Source: CAVZBW01 sp963773635 (lineage in GTDB: Bacteria > Actinomycetota > Acidimicrobiia > Acidimicrobiales > RAAP-2). From it: DNA of 64,000 bases. Below, in pieces: positions 51,778 to 60,974 of this stretch (its first letter is position 1; each line of letters begins with the position of its first letter). The notes below the pieces were generated by a model. That model ran no database searches, had not been told where the DNA came from, and was given only the letters and a program-made list of their open reading frames with translations. The DNA is taken from assembly GCA_963773635.1 (NCBI GenBank), contig CAVZBW010000005.1:1178001-1242000 (forward strand), read 5' to 3'. The position numbers and the translations under genes were made by a program.

Positions 51778-52754
51778 TGCGGGCCTGGCAGGTGCAAGGC
51801 ACCGGGGAACCGATCGACGTCTTGCACGAGGTCGAACTGGAGCCGCCCCAGCCTGGACCCGGGGAGGTCCGCATCCGCGTCGCCGCTGCCGGGATCGGGC
51901 TGCCCGACGTGCTCATGTGCCGGGGCTCGTACCCTCTCACCCCTCCGCTGCCCTTCACCCCGGGACAGGAGGCGACCGGCACGGTCACGGCGACGGGCGA
52001 CGGGGTCGAGCTCCCGATAGGAGCTCGCATCATGTGCGTGACGGCGTTCACCGGGGGGTCCGGCTCGTTCGCCCAGGAATGCCTGGCGATTGCGGACTCG
52101 ACGTTCGTCGCGCCCGGGGGTCTGACGGACACCGCGGCCGCCGGGTTCTGGATCCCGCACCTCACCGGTTGGATCGGCCTCGTCGATCGCGGCGGTCTCG
52201 CCCCCGGAGACTGGCTGGCCGTGCTCGGGGCCTCGGGCGGGAGCGGGGTCGCCGCGGTCCAGCTCGGACACGCGCTCGGAGCCCAGGTCGTCGCCGTCGT
52301 CTCCGACGAGGAGCGCGCCGCGTTCTGTCGCGAGCTCGGCGCCGACGCGACGCTCAATTACCGGGACCACCCAGTGGCCCCCGCACTTCGGGAGCTCACC
52401 GGCGGGCGAGGAGTCGACGTGATCTACGACCCCGTCGGCGGTTCCCTCGCCGAAGATGCCGCCGGCGCCCTGTCCCGGCACGGCCGGTTGCTCGCCGTGG
52501 GGTTCGCGAGCGGGCAATGGCCGAGACTGGCGACGCACAATCTCGTCGTCAACAACACGTCGCTCGTCGGAGTGTTCGCGGGTGGCTACTCTCGCCCCGA
52601 GCTCGAAGACATCCACGCCAGTCTCGTGGCCCTCGTCGACGATGGCCGGCTGAGAAATGCGGTGACGGCGGAGGTCCCCTTCGACGAGCTGCCCAGCGCA
52701 CTGCAACGCCTGGCCGACCGCCGCGTGGTCGGCAAGCTCGTGATGGTGCCGTGA
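51777..52754 (+). CDS. Zinc-independent NADPH:quinone oxidoreductase (MDR family)
   Basis: A 325-residue medium-chain dehydrogenase. The N-terminal GroES-like domain (EPPQPGPGEVRIRVAAAGIG, then PFTPGQEATGTV) has no catalytic-zinc Cys/His, and the cofactor domain has VLGASGGSGVAAVQLGHALG. These point to an NADPH-dependent quinone reductase or enoyl reductase-like enzyme. Its stop overlaps the next GTG by four bases. It is the first enzyme of the operon after the leader peptide. Confidence 0.88.
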   Translation: MRAWQVQGTGEPIDVLHEVELEPPQPGPGEVRIRVAAAGIGLPDVLMCRGSYPLTPPLPFTPGQEATGTVTATGDGVELPIGARIMCVTAFTGGSGSFAQECLAIADSTFVAPGGLTDTAAAGFWIPHLTGWIGLVDRGGLAPGDWLAVLGASGGSGVAAVQLGHALGAQVVAVVSDEERAAFCRELGADATLNYRDHPVAPALRELTGGRGVDVIYDPVGGSLAEDAAGALSRHGRLLAVGFASGQWPRLATHNLVVNNTSLVGVFAGGYSRPELEDIHASLVALVDDGRLRNAVTAEVPFDELPSALQRLADRRVVGKLVMVP

Positions 52755-53500
52755 TCCCGAGCCTCGACGCGACCGGCAAGGTCGTGATCGTCACCGGAGG
52801 GAGCAAGGGCCTTGGTCGTGCCATGGCGCTCGGGTTCGCGGAGGGGGGCGCGGACGTCGTCGTGGCCAGCCGCAAGCTCGGGGCCTGCGAGGCCGTGGCC
52901 GACGAGGTGCGCCGGATGGGCCGACGGGCCCTGGCCGTGAGCTGCCACGTCGGCGACTGGGACCAGTGCAGCGCGCTCGTCGACGCCACGGTCGCGGAGT
53001 TCGGGCGCATCGACGTCCTGGTCAACAACGCCGGGATCGCGCCGGTCCCGCCGTCACTGCTCGCCGTCACCGACGACCTCTTCGACAAGACGATCGCGCG
53101 TCAACCTCAAGGGCCCGCTCCGGCTCATCGCGCTCGGCGCCGAGCACATGGCAGAGGGCGGGTCGGTCATCAACATCAGCTCCAAGGCGTCGTTGCATCC
53201 CCAGCCGTTCACCGTCGTCTACGCCGCCGCGAAGGCCGGGCTCAACGCGTTGACCATGGCGGCGGCCACGGAGTACGGGCCGCGCGGCATCCGTGTCAAC
53301 GCCATCGTGTGCGGCACCTTCCACACCGACAGCCTCCACGCGTCGCTGCCGTCCGAGGAGGCGCGGGCAGCAGATGGCGTCGAACGTCGCCCTCGGTCGC
53401 ATCGCCTCGGCCGACGAGATCGTGGGCACCGCGCTCTTCCTCGCGAGTGACGCTTCGTCGTACCTGACCGGACAGCTCGATCGTGCTCGACGGCGGTTGA
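52751..53500 (+). CDS. Short-chain dehydrogenase, broken by several indels
   Basis: From GTG at 52751 (overlapping the preceding stop) the first 115 codons are normal: VIVTGGSKGLGRAMALGFAE, DVLVNNAGIAP. The frame then slips near 53101 (RVNLKGPLRLIALGAEHMAE continues one frame over, with YAAAKAGLNALTM), near 53368 (QQMASNVALGRIASADEIVG) and near 53477 (IVLDGG). The pieces make a complete SDR of about 248 residues ending at TGA 53500. Four breaks in 400 bases, in a G+C-rich run, suggest poor base calls rather than decay. Confidence 0.7.
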
Positions 53501-53522
53501 CAGACAGAGGGGGAAACGACAC

Positions 53523-54386
53523 ATGACGGACACCCAGGGCGAGTACGTGATCGGGTCCGGGCCGGGTGGCGGTCGTCACCGGAGCCGCCAGCGGCATCGG
53601 CCGCGCCCTCGCCGAGGCGTTCGCAGAGGAGGGGTCGGCCATCGTCGTCGCCGACCTGGACGCGCGCCGAGGCTGAGGTCGTCGCGCAGGGCATCCGGAC
53701 CGGGGGTGGCAGCGCCCTGGCGGTGGAGGTGGACGTCTCCGATGCCGCCGCCGTGGATCGGCTCGCAGCGACGACGCTCCAGCAGTTTGGGCGGCGTCGA
53801 CGTGTTGTGCAACAACGCCGGCGTGTCCACGTTCAACCTCTTCCGCGACCAGACCCTCGACGACTGGCGGTGGGTGGTCGGTGTCAACTTCTGGGGCGTC
53901 GTGCACGGGGTACACACCTTCGTGCCGATCATGCGCGAGCAGGGCACGCCCGGGCACATCGTCAACACCGCGTCGATCGCCGGGCTGCTGAGCGGCGTGG
54001 CCTTCATCGGGCCGTACTGCGCCACCAAGGTTGCGGTGGTGTCCATCTCCGAGACCCTGGCTCAGGAGCTGGCGATCGACCAGACGCCGATCGGCGTGAG
54101 CGTGCTGTGCCCGAGCTCCGTCGACACCAGGGTCATGGAGTCGGAACGCGGCCGGCCGGCCGCCCTCGGTGTCGAGCACCGGACGGAGATGGCGGAGTCT
54201 GTGCGCCTCATGATCCGTGAGGGGTTCACCGGACCGACCGGGTTGACGCCCGCGCAGGTCGCCGACCGGGTCCTCGAAGCCATCCGCAACGGTGAGTTCT
54301 GGATCATCACCCACCCCGGTGAGGCCCCGACGGTCGAGAGCCGCTTTTCGGGCATCCTCGCAGGCTTTCCCGGTCAAGGAGGCTGA
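53523..54386 (+). CDS. Short-chain dehydrogenase, N-terminal part frameshifted
   Basis: The C-terminal two thirds is clean: GVDVLCNNAGVSTFNLFRDQ, HIVNTASIAGLLSG, catalytic YCATK and VSVLCPSSVDTRVME. The N-terminal cofactor region is recoverable only with three one-base corrections, near 53568, 53667 and 53790: VAVVTGAASGIGRALAEAFAE, then AIVVADLDAR. The ATG at 53523 is 20 bases after the preceding stop. The intact protein would have ~287 residues, with a C-terminal sequence WIITHPGEAPTVESRF of the fatty-acid/aldehyde reductase-like SDR group. Confidence 0.72.
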   Translation: MTDTQGEYVIGSGPGGGRHRSRQRHRPRPRRGVRRGGVGHRRRRPGRAPRLRSSRRASGPGVAAPWRWRWTSPMPPPWIGSQRRRSSSLGGVDVLCNNAGVSTFNLFRDQTLDDWRWVVGVNFWGVVHGVHTFVPIMREQGTPGHIVNTASIAGLLSGVAFIGPYCATKVAVVSISETLAQELAIDQTPIGVSVLCPSSVDTRVMESERGRPAALGVEHRTEMAESVRLMIREGFTGPTGLTPAQVADRVLEAIRNGEFWIITHPGEAPTVESRFSGILAGFPGQGG

Positions 54387-54388
54387 CG

Positions 54389-55684
54389 TTGGCCTGGGAC
54401 TTCGAGACCGATCCCGAGTTCGAGGCGCAGCTGCAGTGGATGCGCTCCTTCGTCGACACCGAACTGATCCCACTCGAGCCCATCTTCCCGGAGCTTCCGG
54501 CCGACGAGTGGGCGACGGTCAAGGCACACCTCCAGGCCAAGGTCAAGGAGCGCAAGCTCTGGGGAGCCTTTCTCGACCCCAAGCTCGGCGGGCCCGGCTA
54601 CGGGCAGCTCAAGCTCGCGTTGATGTCGGAGATCATCGGTCGCTGCATGATGTCGATGACGATCTTCGGCGTCCAGGCACCCGACAGCGGGAACATGGAG
54701 CTGCTCGCCCACGGCGCGACGGACGCCCAGAAGGAACGCTGGCTCTGGCCCAACCTGCGGGGCGAGATCTCGAGCGCCTTCGCGCTGACCGAGCCGTTTC
54801 TCGCGGGCTCCGATCCGACCGTCATCGCCACGACTGCCACCAAGGACGGCGACGAATGGGTGATCGAGGGCCACAAGTGGTTCATCACCAACGCGTCGGT
54901 CGCCGACATCGTCCTCGTCCTGGCCGAGACCAACCCCGACGGTCGTCCCCACCGGCACGCGTCCATCCTGGTGGTTCCCGCCGGGACGCCGGGCATGGAG
55001 ATCGTGCGGGATATCGGCACGATGGCCCACCCCGACGTCGAGTACGGCCGGCCCGGAAATCATGCCGAGATCGTGTTCCGGGACTGTCGCGTTCCGGCCG
55101 ACCATCTGATCGGTGCGCCGGGCGACGGGTTCGTTCTCGCCCAACAACGCCTCGGAGGGGGGCGCATCCACCACGCCATGCGCTGGCTGGGTCAGGCGCA
55201 GCGATCGCTCGACATCATGTGCGAGCGTGCCGTGTCGCGAACGTCACATGGCAAGCTGCTCGCGCAGCACCAGATGGTCCAGGACTATGTCGCGCAGTCC
55301 CACACCGAGATCCAGGCGGCGAGGCTGCTGACCTTCCAGACCGCGTGGAAGATGGACCGGTACGGGGCCAGCGCCGTGCGGGCCGAGCTGGGCATGGTCA
55401 AGGCGCACGTATCCAAGGTGGTGCTGGCGGTCCTCGACCGGACGATCCAGGTCTGCGGCGCCCTCGGGTACTCGAGCGATCTTCCGGTCGAGGAGTGGTA
55501 CCGCACCACCCGGTTCGGCCCGATCGGTGACGGCCCGGACGAGCTGCACAAGTCGGTGCTCGCGCGCACGATCCTCAAGGGCTACACACCCGTCGACGGA
55601 TGGCCGACCGAGCACTTTCCCAGCCGACGTCCCGCGGCCCAGGAGAAGTGGGCGGCGCTCCGCGCCGAGGCGGGTCTGACATGA
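54389..55684 (+). CDS. Acyl-CoA dehydrogenase
   Basis: A 431-residue FAD enzyme starting at TTG, two bases after the SDR stop. The order is helical N-domain, FALTEPFLAGSDPTVIAT (FAD/substrate contact), EWVIEGHKWFITNAS, a C-terminal domain with GRIHHAMRWLGQAQRSLD, and AELGMVKAHVSKVVLAVLDR. The TxxF/GSD pattern and DELHKSVLARTILKGY resemble the ACAD10/11 or FadE-type bacterial enzymes. It likely oxidises an acyl-CoA made from the operon's alcohol or acid substrate. Its stop overlaps the next ATG. Confidence 0.93.
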   Translation: MAWDFETDPEFEAQLQWMRSFVDTELIPLEPIFPELPADEWATVKAHLQAKVKERKLWGAFLDPKLGGPGYGQLKLALMSEIIGRCMMSMTIFGVQAPDSGNMELLAHGATDAQKERWLWPNLRGEISSAFALTEPFLAGSDPTVIATTATKDGDEWVIEGHKWFITNASVADIVLVLAETNPDGRPHRHASILVVPAGTPGMEIVRDIGTMAHPDVEYGRPGNHAEIVFRDCRVPADHLIGAPGDGFVLAQQRLGGGRIHHAMRWLGQAQRSLDIMCERAVSRTSHGKLLAQHQMVQDYVAQSHTEIQAARLLTFQTAWKMDRYGASAVRAELGMVKAHVSKVVLAVLDRTIQVCGALGYSSDLPVEEWYRTTRFGPIGDGPDELHKSVLARTILKGYTPVDGWPTEHFPSRRPAAQEKWAALRAEAGLT

Positions 55685-56694
55685 CGACCCGGTACCGGGC
55701 GATGGTGATGGCGGCGGCGGGGGCCCCGCTCTCGCAGGTCGAGCGGCCCGTACCGGTGCCGGGCCCGGCGGAGGCGGTCGTGCGGGTCCGGGCCTCCAGC
55801 ATGAACTACCACGACCTCGTCAACCTGATGGGGCTCCTCGAGGGCCCGTGGCCGCGAGTGCCCATGTCGGACGGTGCGGGTCAAGTGGTGGCGGTCGGTC
55901 CCGAGGTGCAAGGCCTCGCCGTGGCAGACCGGGTCGTCGGCGCCTTCCACCCGGGGTGGCTCGATGGACGGCCGAGACCGGAGGTCAAACGTCCGCTGCC
56001 GGGCGACACCTGCGACGGCTGGCTCGAGCAGTACCACTGCTTCCCGGCGGCAGCCCTCATCGGGGTCCCGCCGCACCTCTCCGACGTCGAGGCGGCGACG
56101 CTGCCGTGCGCCGGAACGACGGCGTGGAGCGCACTCGAGCTGGGTGGCGTTGGCCCCGGCGACGTGGTCGTCACGCAGGGCACCGGTGGTGTCTCGCTCT
56201 TCGCGCTGCAGCTGGCCAAGGCACGGGGCGCAACGGTCGTCCTCACGTCGTCTTCGGACGAGAAACTGCAGGTGGGAAAGGCGCTGGGGGCCGATCATCT
56301 GATCAACTACCGCACCACGCCGCAGTGGGACGAAGCCGTACGTGACATCACCGACGGTCTCGGCGCCGACACCGTGCTGGATCTCGGAGGGGCCGACACG
56401 ATGGCCCGTTCGGTGCGCGCCACTCGGATGGATGGCCTCGTGGCAATCGTCGGCGTGCTCGGCGGCTTCGGCAACGCCGAGCTGCCCGTGTCCACCGCCA
56501 TGATGCAGAACATCCACCTGGCCGGGGTCACGGTCGGCAGCGTGCGGGCGCACGCCGAGCTCTGTGCCGCGGTCAGCGCGGCCGGCATCCGCCCCCACAT
56601 CAGCCATGAGTTCGGATGGACCGAGATCCCCCAAGCGATGCGGGTGATGCAAGCCCGCGAGCACATCGGCAAGATCGTGGTGGCAATTCCGTGA
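55681..56694 (+). CDS. Medium-chain NAD(P)H-dependent oxidoreductase
   Basis: A 337-residue MDR protein starting at ATG 55681, overlapping the preceding TGA. The GroES-like N-domain (VVRVRASSMNYHDLVNLMG) has no structural-zinc cysteines. The cofactor domain carries VVVTQGTGGVSLFALQLAKA and ATVVLTSSSDEKLQ. The motif GTGGVSLFALQ is typical of NAD(P)-dependent alcohol dehydrogenases of the bacterial quinone-oxidoreductase subgroup. Overlapping stops tie it tightly to the acyl-CoA dehydrogenase. Confidence 0.88.
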   Translation: MTTRYRAMVMAAAGAPLSQVERPVPVPGPAEAVVRVRASSMNYHDLVNLMGLLEGPWPRVPMSDGAGQVVAVGPEVQGLAVADRVVGAFHPGWLDGRPRPEVKRPLPGDTCDGWLEQYHCFPAAALIGVPPHLSDVEAATLPCAGTTAWSALELGGVGPGDVVVTQGTGGVSLFALQLAKARGATVVLTSSSDEKLQVGKALGADHLINYRTTPQWDEAVRDITDGLGADTVLDLGGADTMARSVRATRMDGLVAIVGVLGGFGNAELPVSTAMMQNIHLAGVTVGSVRAHAELCAAVSAAGIRPHISHEFGWTEIPQAMRVMQAREHIGKIVVAIP

Positions 56695-57467
56695 ACGAGG
56701 CACCCGTCGCCGCCGCCACCATCGCCGGCCGACCGTCGAGCCCGGAGCCCATCCGCGCCGTGTTCTTCGATCTTGCCGACACGCTGTTTAGCAGCCGAAT
56801 GCTGCGCGACGTGCACCTTCGCCAGTTGCGCTTCGTGAGCGACGCCATCGGGCTGAGCGCGTCCGACGACCAACTGCGGGCGAGCTATCGCCAGGGGTTG
56901 GGCCTTGCTTACCGATCCGTGGCGTCGCGCCCGTACTACCTCCATCGTGAGCTCTTTTGCCAGGCCTTCGCCGAGATGGCGCGATCGCTCGGCGGTGAAT
57001 TGGACGAGCAGGAGATAGATCAAGCGGTCGACCGCCAGTACCGGGCCACGATCGAAGGTGCCGAATTGCGAGCCGATTGCCTCGAAACACTGCGCCGTCT
57101 CCGTGCGGGTGGGGTGCACGTCCAGATCGTGTCGAACATCGACGAAGAGCAACTCGACGGTCTGGTCCGGCGTCTCGAGTTGGAATCCGTGGTCGATGCG
57201 TGCACGAGCTCCGAGTCGGCACGGTCGTGCAAGCCCGACCCGGGCATCTACGAGCTCGCGATGTCCAAGGCGGCTTGCACGGCAGCTCAGGTGCTGTTCG
57301 TCGGCGACAGCCCGGTGCACGACGTCGTCGGCCCCCGGTCGCTCGGGATGTCGACCGTCCTCCTCGTCGCCGAGGCCCGACCGGGAGTCCCGGATTGCTC
57401 CCCCGACTTTGTCATCGAGCGCCTCGGGCAGGTCGTCGAGATCGTCGAGAAGGGGGCAGTCGGGTGA
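56691..57467 (+). CDS. HAD-superfamily hydrolase
   Basis: A 258-residue HAD protein starting at GTG, overlapping the preceding TGA. Motif I is AVFFDLADTLFS, in which the second Asp of the usual DxD is Ala-Asp spaced as DLAD. This retains the nucleophile Asp and the second acid. Motif II is VSNIDE, the motif III Lys lies in SCKPDPGIYE and motif IV is FVGDSPVHDV. A C1-type cap is present. In ACAD10/11-like pathways a HAD partner and a kinase act on hydroxyacyl-CoA phosphates, which fits its neighbours. Confidence 0.85.
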   Translation: MNEAPVAAATIAGRPSSPEPIRAVFFDLADTLFSSRMLRDVHLRQLRFVSDAIGLSASDDQLRASYRQGLGLAYRSVASRPYYLHRELFCQAFAEMARSLGGELDEQEIDQAVDRQYRATIEGAELRADCLETLRRLRAGGVHVQIVSNIDEEQLDGLVRRLELESVVDACTSSESARSCKPDPGIYELAMSKAACTAAQVLFVGDSPVHDVVGPRSLGMSTVLLVAEARPGVPDCSPDFVIERLGQVVEIVEKGAVG

Positions 57468-58479
57468 GCGGACCGGTCGACGCGCTGCGAGGCTTTCTCG
57501 ACGATCGGCTCGGAGACTCGAGGGCGATCGAGGTCGAGGCGATGGTGGGGGGCGGATCCTGCGACATCTTCGCCGTGCATCGAGGGAGTGAGCGCTGGGT
57601 CCTGCGGCGCGCCCCAGCCACGCGAGCTCGGCGACGGCCCACGACGTGCTGCGAGAGTTTCACATCCTCGATGCGATCAAGGACGAGCCGGTGTCGATCG
57701 CCAGGCCGGTGCTGGCATGTGACGATCCGGCGGTCTTTGGCGCGCCGTTCTACGTCATGGCCCGCATCGATGGCGTCCCCGTGCGCTCGAGGATCCCTGC
57801 GGCCTGGACAGCGAGGCCGCAGGAGCAGTCAGAGGCTCTCGACCAGCTCGTCGACGCACTGGTGGCGATCCACGCCGTCGACTGGCGGCGGTGCGGGTTG
57901 GGCGATCTCGCCCACAGTGGGCCCTACCTCGAACGACAGGTCGGTCGCTGGATGTCCCAGCTCGACTCGTATGGCGGTCGGCCGCTGCCGTCCGCCGCGA
58001 GCGTCGCGTCGTGGCTGGAGGATCACCGCCCAGCCGATCAGGTGCCGGCGCTCGCGCACGGCGACTACAAGCTCGACAACGTGCTCTTCGCCGAGGATGC
58101 GCCGCCCCACCTGCTCGCGGTCGTCGACTGGGAGATGGCATCCATCGGGGATCCGCTGATCGACCTCGCGTGGGCCATGATCTTCCATCCCGGGGCGGAG
58201 GGGACGATGCCGCTCGGCGTCGCGACGGATCCCCGGTTCGATCGGTCTCGGATGCCGACGATCGCGTCGCTGATCGCGCGCTATGCGCAACGTTCCGGCC
58301 GTGACGTCGGCGCAATCGATTGGTACCACGTCTTTGCCCGCTGGAAGCTCGCCATCGTGTTGGAGGGCAGCTACGCCAAGTTTCTCCGTGGCGAATCGAA
58401 GAAGGCGATCCACGAGTACTTTGGCAAGCAGGTCGATCTGCTGCTCGAGAGCGCCACGACCATCGTCGCGGAGCGCTGA
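57464..58479 (+). CDS. APH-like phosphotransferase (ACAD10/11-type kinase), frameshifted
   Basis: From GTG at 57464 the first 60 residues run to WVLRRAPATRA, then a one-base break near 57620 leads into TAHDVLREFHILDAIKDE. The kinase-like core carries the catalytic HGDYKLDN (about residue 201) and the metal site VVDWEMASIGDP. The C-terminal helical part follows. These kinases are fused to acyl-CoA dehydrogenases in eukaryotic ACAD10/11, where they phosphorylate 4-hydroxyacyl-CoAs. Here the same three functions are separate adjacent genes. Confidence 0.85.
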
Positions 58480-59090
58480 TGGCCAAGCCCAACCACCTCG
58501 AGCTCGACGCCGACGAGATCGTCGAGGCCGCGATCGTGATCCTGCGCGAACGAGGCCTCGATGCCGTGAGCATGCGCAACGTGGCGGACCGTCTCGGCGT
58601 CTCGCCCATGCCGCTCTACACCCGGGTAGGGAACAAGGCCGCCCTCATCGACGCGGTCGCCGAACAGCTGCTCGCCGACCTGGCGCCCCCGACCGGAGAC
58701 GGGGAAGCGTGGCCCGGGTACGCCGAGCGCTGGTGCCGGCAGTTGCGGAGCCGGCTCAAGCTGACTCCCGACAGCCGTCTCTATCTCGGCGCAACGCGGG
58801 ACGCCTACGTGGAGGCATCGCGACCCCTGATCACTACGATGCGCCAGGACGGCCTGTCGGCGGACGCTGCGGTGCAAGCGTGCCGCCTACTCATGTGGGC
58901 GACGGTCGGTTTCGTGGCCATGGAGCAGGGATCGAGCCTGCACGCTCCAGGGGCGCAGCGTGGCCGCTTGTCGGGGAGCAATCCCGCGGGCGTCACACCC
59001 GAGGAAGTGGACGAGCTGTTCGACCTCCACATCGGCCTCCTCACCGCGGGGGTCGCTCGCTTGCACGAGAACGGGCCGGGAGGCGAATGA
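58479..59090 (+). CDS. TetR family transcriptional regulator
   Basis: A 203-residue regulator; its ATG overlaps the kinase stop as TGATG. The N-terminal HTH is LDADEIVEAAIVILRERGLD then AVSMRNVADRLGVSPMPLY. A large C-terminal ligand-binding domain follows, with a C-terminal helical segment (VTPEEVDELFDLHIGLLTAG). As the last gene of the operon it probably represses it from the dyad near 51650 and senses an acyl or aromatic ligand. Confidence 0.88.
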   Translation: MAKPNHLELDADEIVEAAIVILRERGLDAVSMRNVADRLGVSPMPLYTRVGNKAALIDAVAEQLLADLAPPTGDGEAWPGYAERWCRQLRSRLKLTPDSRLYLGATRDAYVEASRPLITTMRQDGLSADAAVQACRLLMWATVGFVAMEQGSSLHAPGAQRGRLSGSNPAGVTPEEVDELFDLHIGLLTAGVARLHENGPGGE

Positions 59091-59194
59091 GGACACCGGG
59101 CCGCATCGTTTGCCGAGCCTTCGTGATGGCCGCCGTGGCTAGCGGACCGCCGATCTGATCGTTGGGCACATAGTAAAGCCCCGCCGTGTCCGTG

Positions 59195-59600
59195 TAGCTG
59201 CCGTCGGGCACGGTGACGTTCCTGTTCACCGACATCGAGGACTCGACGCGCCTTTGGGAATCGATGCCGGTGGACATGGCCGCGGCGGTGCAGGACCACG
59301 ACGTCGTCGTCCGCTCGGCGATCGAGCGCCACGGCGGCCACGTGTTCGCCACCGGAGGCGACGGCTCTTGCGCCGCGTTCTCGTCCGTCGTGGACGCGGT
59401 CACAGCCGCGGTCGAGTCGCAACCGGAGCTGGGATGCGACGATGCCATCCCGTTCGCCGTCCGGATGGCGCTCCACACGGGTGAGGCCGTCGAGCGCAGC
59501 CGTAACTATTACGGCACAGAGTTTCCCGTCCGCCCGAAGATCAGGGCAGCTCGTCGCGGTCCGTCGCAGCCTGGTTGGTGAAGACGGGGTGATCGTCGAG
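59195..59600 (+). pseudogene. Fragment of a class III adenylate/guanylate cyclase domain
   Basis: The sequence VTFLFTDIEDSTRLWESMPV, VRSAIERHGGHVFATGGDGS and FAVRMALHTGEAVER matches the start of a class III cyclase catalytic domain, with metal Asp in TDIED and GGDG. It has no clear start with a promoter, and the frame decays after NYYGTEF (normally DYFGP, then NRAARL). The end runs into the next gene on the other strand. The cyclase core is incomplete, so it is a relic. Confidence 0.7.
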
Positions 59601-60026
59601 CCGCTGGTGAGCTCGGAGATCTCCTTGCAATCCACTGACGAAGGTGCGGGAGACGTAGCGCCATGTCCCGTCCACTCGCTCGAAGGTGTCGTGGTATCCC
59701 CCGGTGATGATCGGCTGGAGTGGGAAATCGCCGACCTGCTGGTACACGACGTACACCGAGCGACATCGGGCGGTGCCTTGGTCGGCATCGATGTGGATGA
59801 TCGGATTGAGCGTGGTGTGGGTCGTGTGAGGAGAACCGTCGTCGTAGATGCGAAAGATCTGTCGGTAGAGCGCCAGGACCTCGGCCGAACCACGCCACGT
59901 GTCATCCACGGAGTCCGCGTTGAGCTCGGCGTGCTCGAACAAGGCGGCCATCCCCTCGAGATCGCCGGCATCCAGTCTCGCCTGGTACTCGTAGAGCAGG
60001 TTCTCGATCTCGCACCGATCGCACAT
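59541..60026 (-). CDS. SnoaL-like/NTF2-fold protein
   Basis: A 161-residue protein starting MCDRCEIENLLYEYQARLDA. The NTF2-like cone fold is seen in GDLEGMAALFEHAELNADSV, THTTLNPIIHIDADQGTARC and GYHDTFERVDGTWRYVSRTF. The family includes cyclases, hydroxylases and steroid isomerases; several mutually conserved His/Tyr residues are compatible with an isomerase or dehydratase, but substrate is unknown. It is convergent with the cyclase fragment and overlaps it by about 60 bases, so the end may be disturbed. Confidence 0.78.
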   Translation of the reverse strand: MCDRCEIENLLYEYQARLDAGDLEGMAALFEHAELNADSVDDTWRGSAEVLALYRQIFRIYDDGSPHTTHTTLNPIIHIDADQGTARCRSVYVVYQQVGDFPLQPIITGGYHDTFERVDGTWRYVSRTFVSGLQGDLRAHQRLDDHPVFTNQAATDRDELP

Positions 60027-60197
60027 GGGCTTGGCCTCCTAGCCGCTTATCGGATTCTCCCACGGAGCGGGCGATCGAGGACATCCACGGCAAGCACTCG
60101 GAGGCCATGCGCTGCACTGCCGCAGCATCAGCACGGACAACGGCGGCCGGATCGAGGTCGTCGCGAGCCTGGACGGCGCCAGGCCATCGATCGGTCT

Positions 60198-60776
60198 TCA
60201 GCGTGCGCTGCTGAGCCTGTTCAGAGCACAGGCTGTGAGTGCACAGAGGGCTCCCACGAGAGAGACGCCTGCCGCAATCACGCCCACCGTCGCCCCCCAG
60301 TCGAGCGCGAGCGGAGGACCATCACCAAATGGTGGCCTGGCGTGCGCTTCGAGGATGATACCTAGGAGCAGAGCCCCGGCTGAAAGTGCCACTCCGGCGG
60401 CCAACCACATCACGAGGTTCGAGGCAGGCTCCTCCGTGAGGCGACGTACGACGACCCAGTGGAGCGAAGCCAGGACGAGTGTCCAAGACGAAAGGGCCAG
60501 CATCAGGTACCCGAAGGCTTGCGAGCCGGGAGACAGAGACGATCCATTCAGATACGGCGATGTGGCGCTGAAGCCCGGCGACGAGAGCGGCCAGGGGCCG
60601 TCGGTCGCTTCCAGGGATCCGTACCAGGGGAGCATCGTGCTAATGGCGACTCCGGCCGACCCGAGAATGCACACAACAAGGGCGAACAGGGGTGAAAAGA
60701 GGCGTGCTCGCGAAGGACTGGTGTCCCACGGGGGATCGGAAAAGAGATCAATTGGTTCTGGCCGCCCGAATGCCAT
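60198..60776 (-). CDS. Four-helix membrane protein of unknown function
   Basis: The product is 192 residues from the ATG at 60776 (an ATG at 60809 would add 11). Four hydrophobic segments: FSPLFALVVCILGSAGVAIS, AFGYLMLALSSWTLVLASLH, VMWLAAGVALSAGALLLGII and GVIAAGVSLVGALCALTACA. The loop after helix 1 is Ser/Pro-rich and probably external. No domain recognised. It lies alone, 172 bases from the next gene start downstream on the other strand. Confidence 0.65.
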   Translation of the reverse strand: MAFGRPEPIDLFSDPPWDTSPSRARLFSPLFALVVCILGSAGVAISTMLPWYGSLEATDGPWPLSSPGFSATSPYLNGSSLSPGSQAFGYLMLALSSWTLVLASLHWVVVRRLTEEPASNLVMWLAAGVALSAGALLLGIILEAHARPPFGDGPPLALDWGATVGVIAAGVSLVGALCALTACALNRLSSAR

Positions 60777-60974
60777 GGTCAGATTGTTGCGCGGGTCCCA
60801 AACCGCCAAGAGAGACTCCTCTCAAAGACCCGGTGGGCTTCAGCGGAGACGAGACGAACCCGAGCAGTCTCATCGTTGGACGGCGAGTGCACTTGACCCC
60901 GCCCGGCGTACTCACCAATGTGGTGGTCCTATGCCCCGAGCCGCCCGATGAGCGCAGGACGCTGAGGCCGCCGC

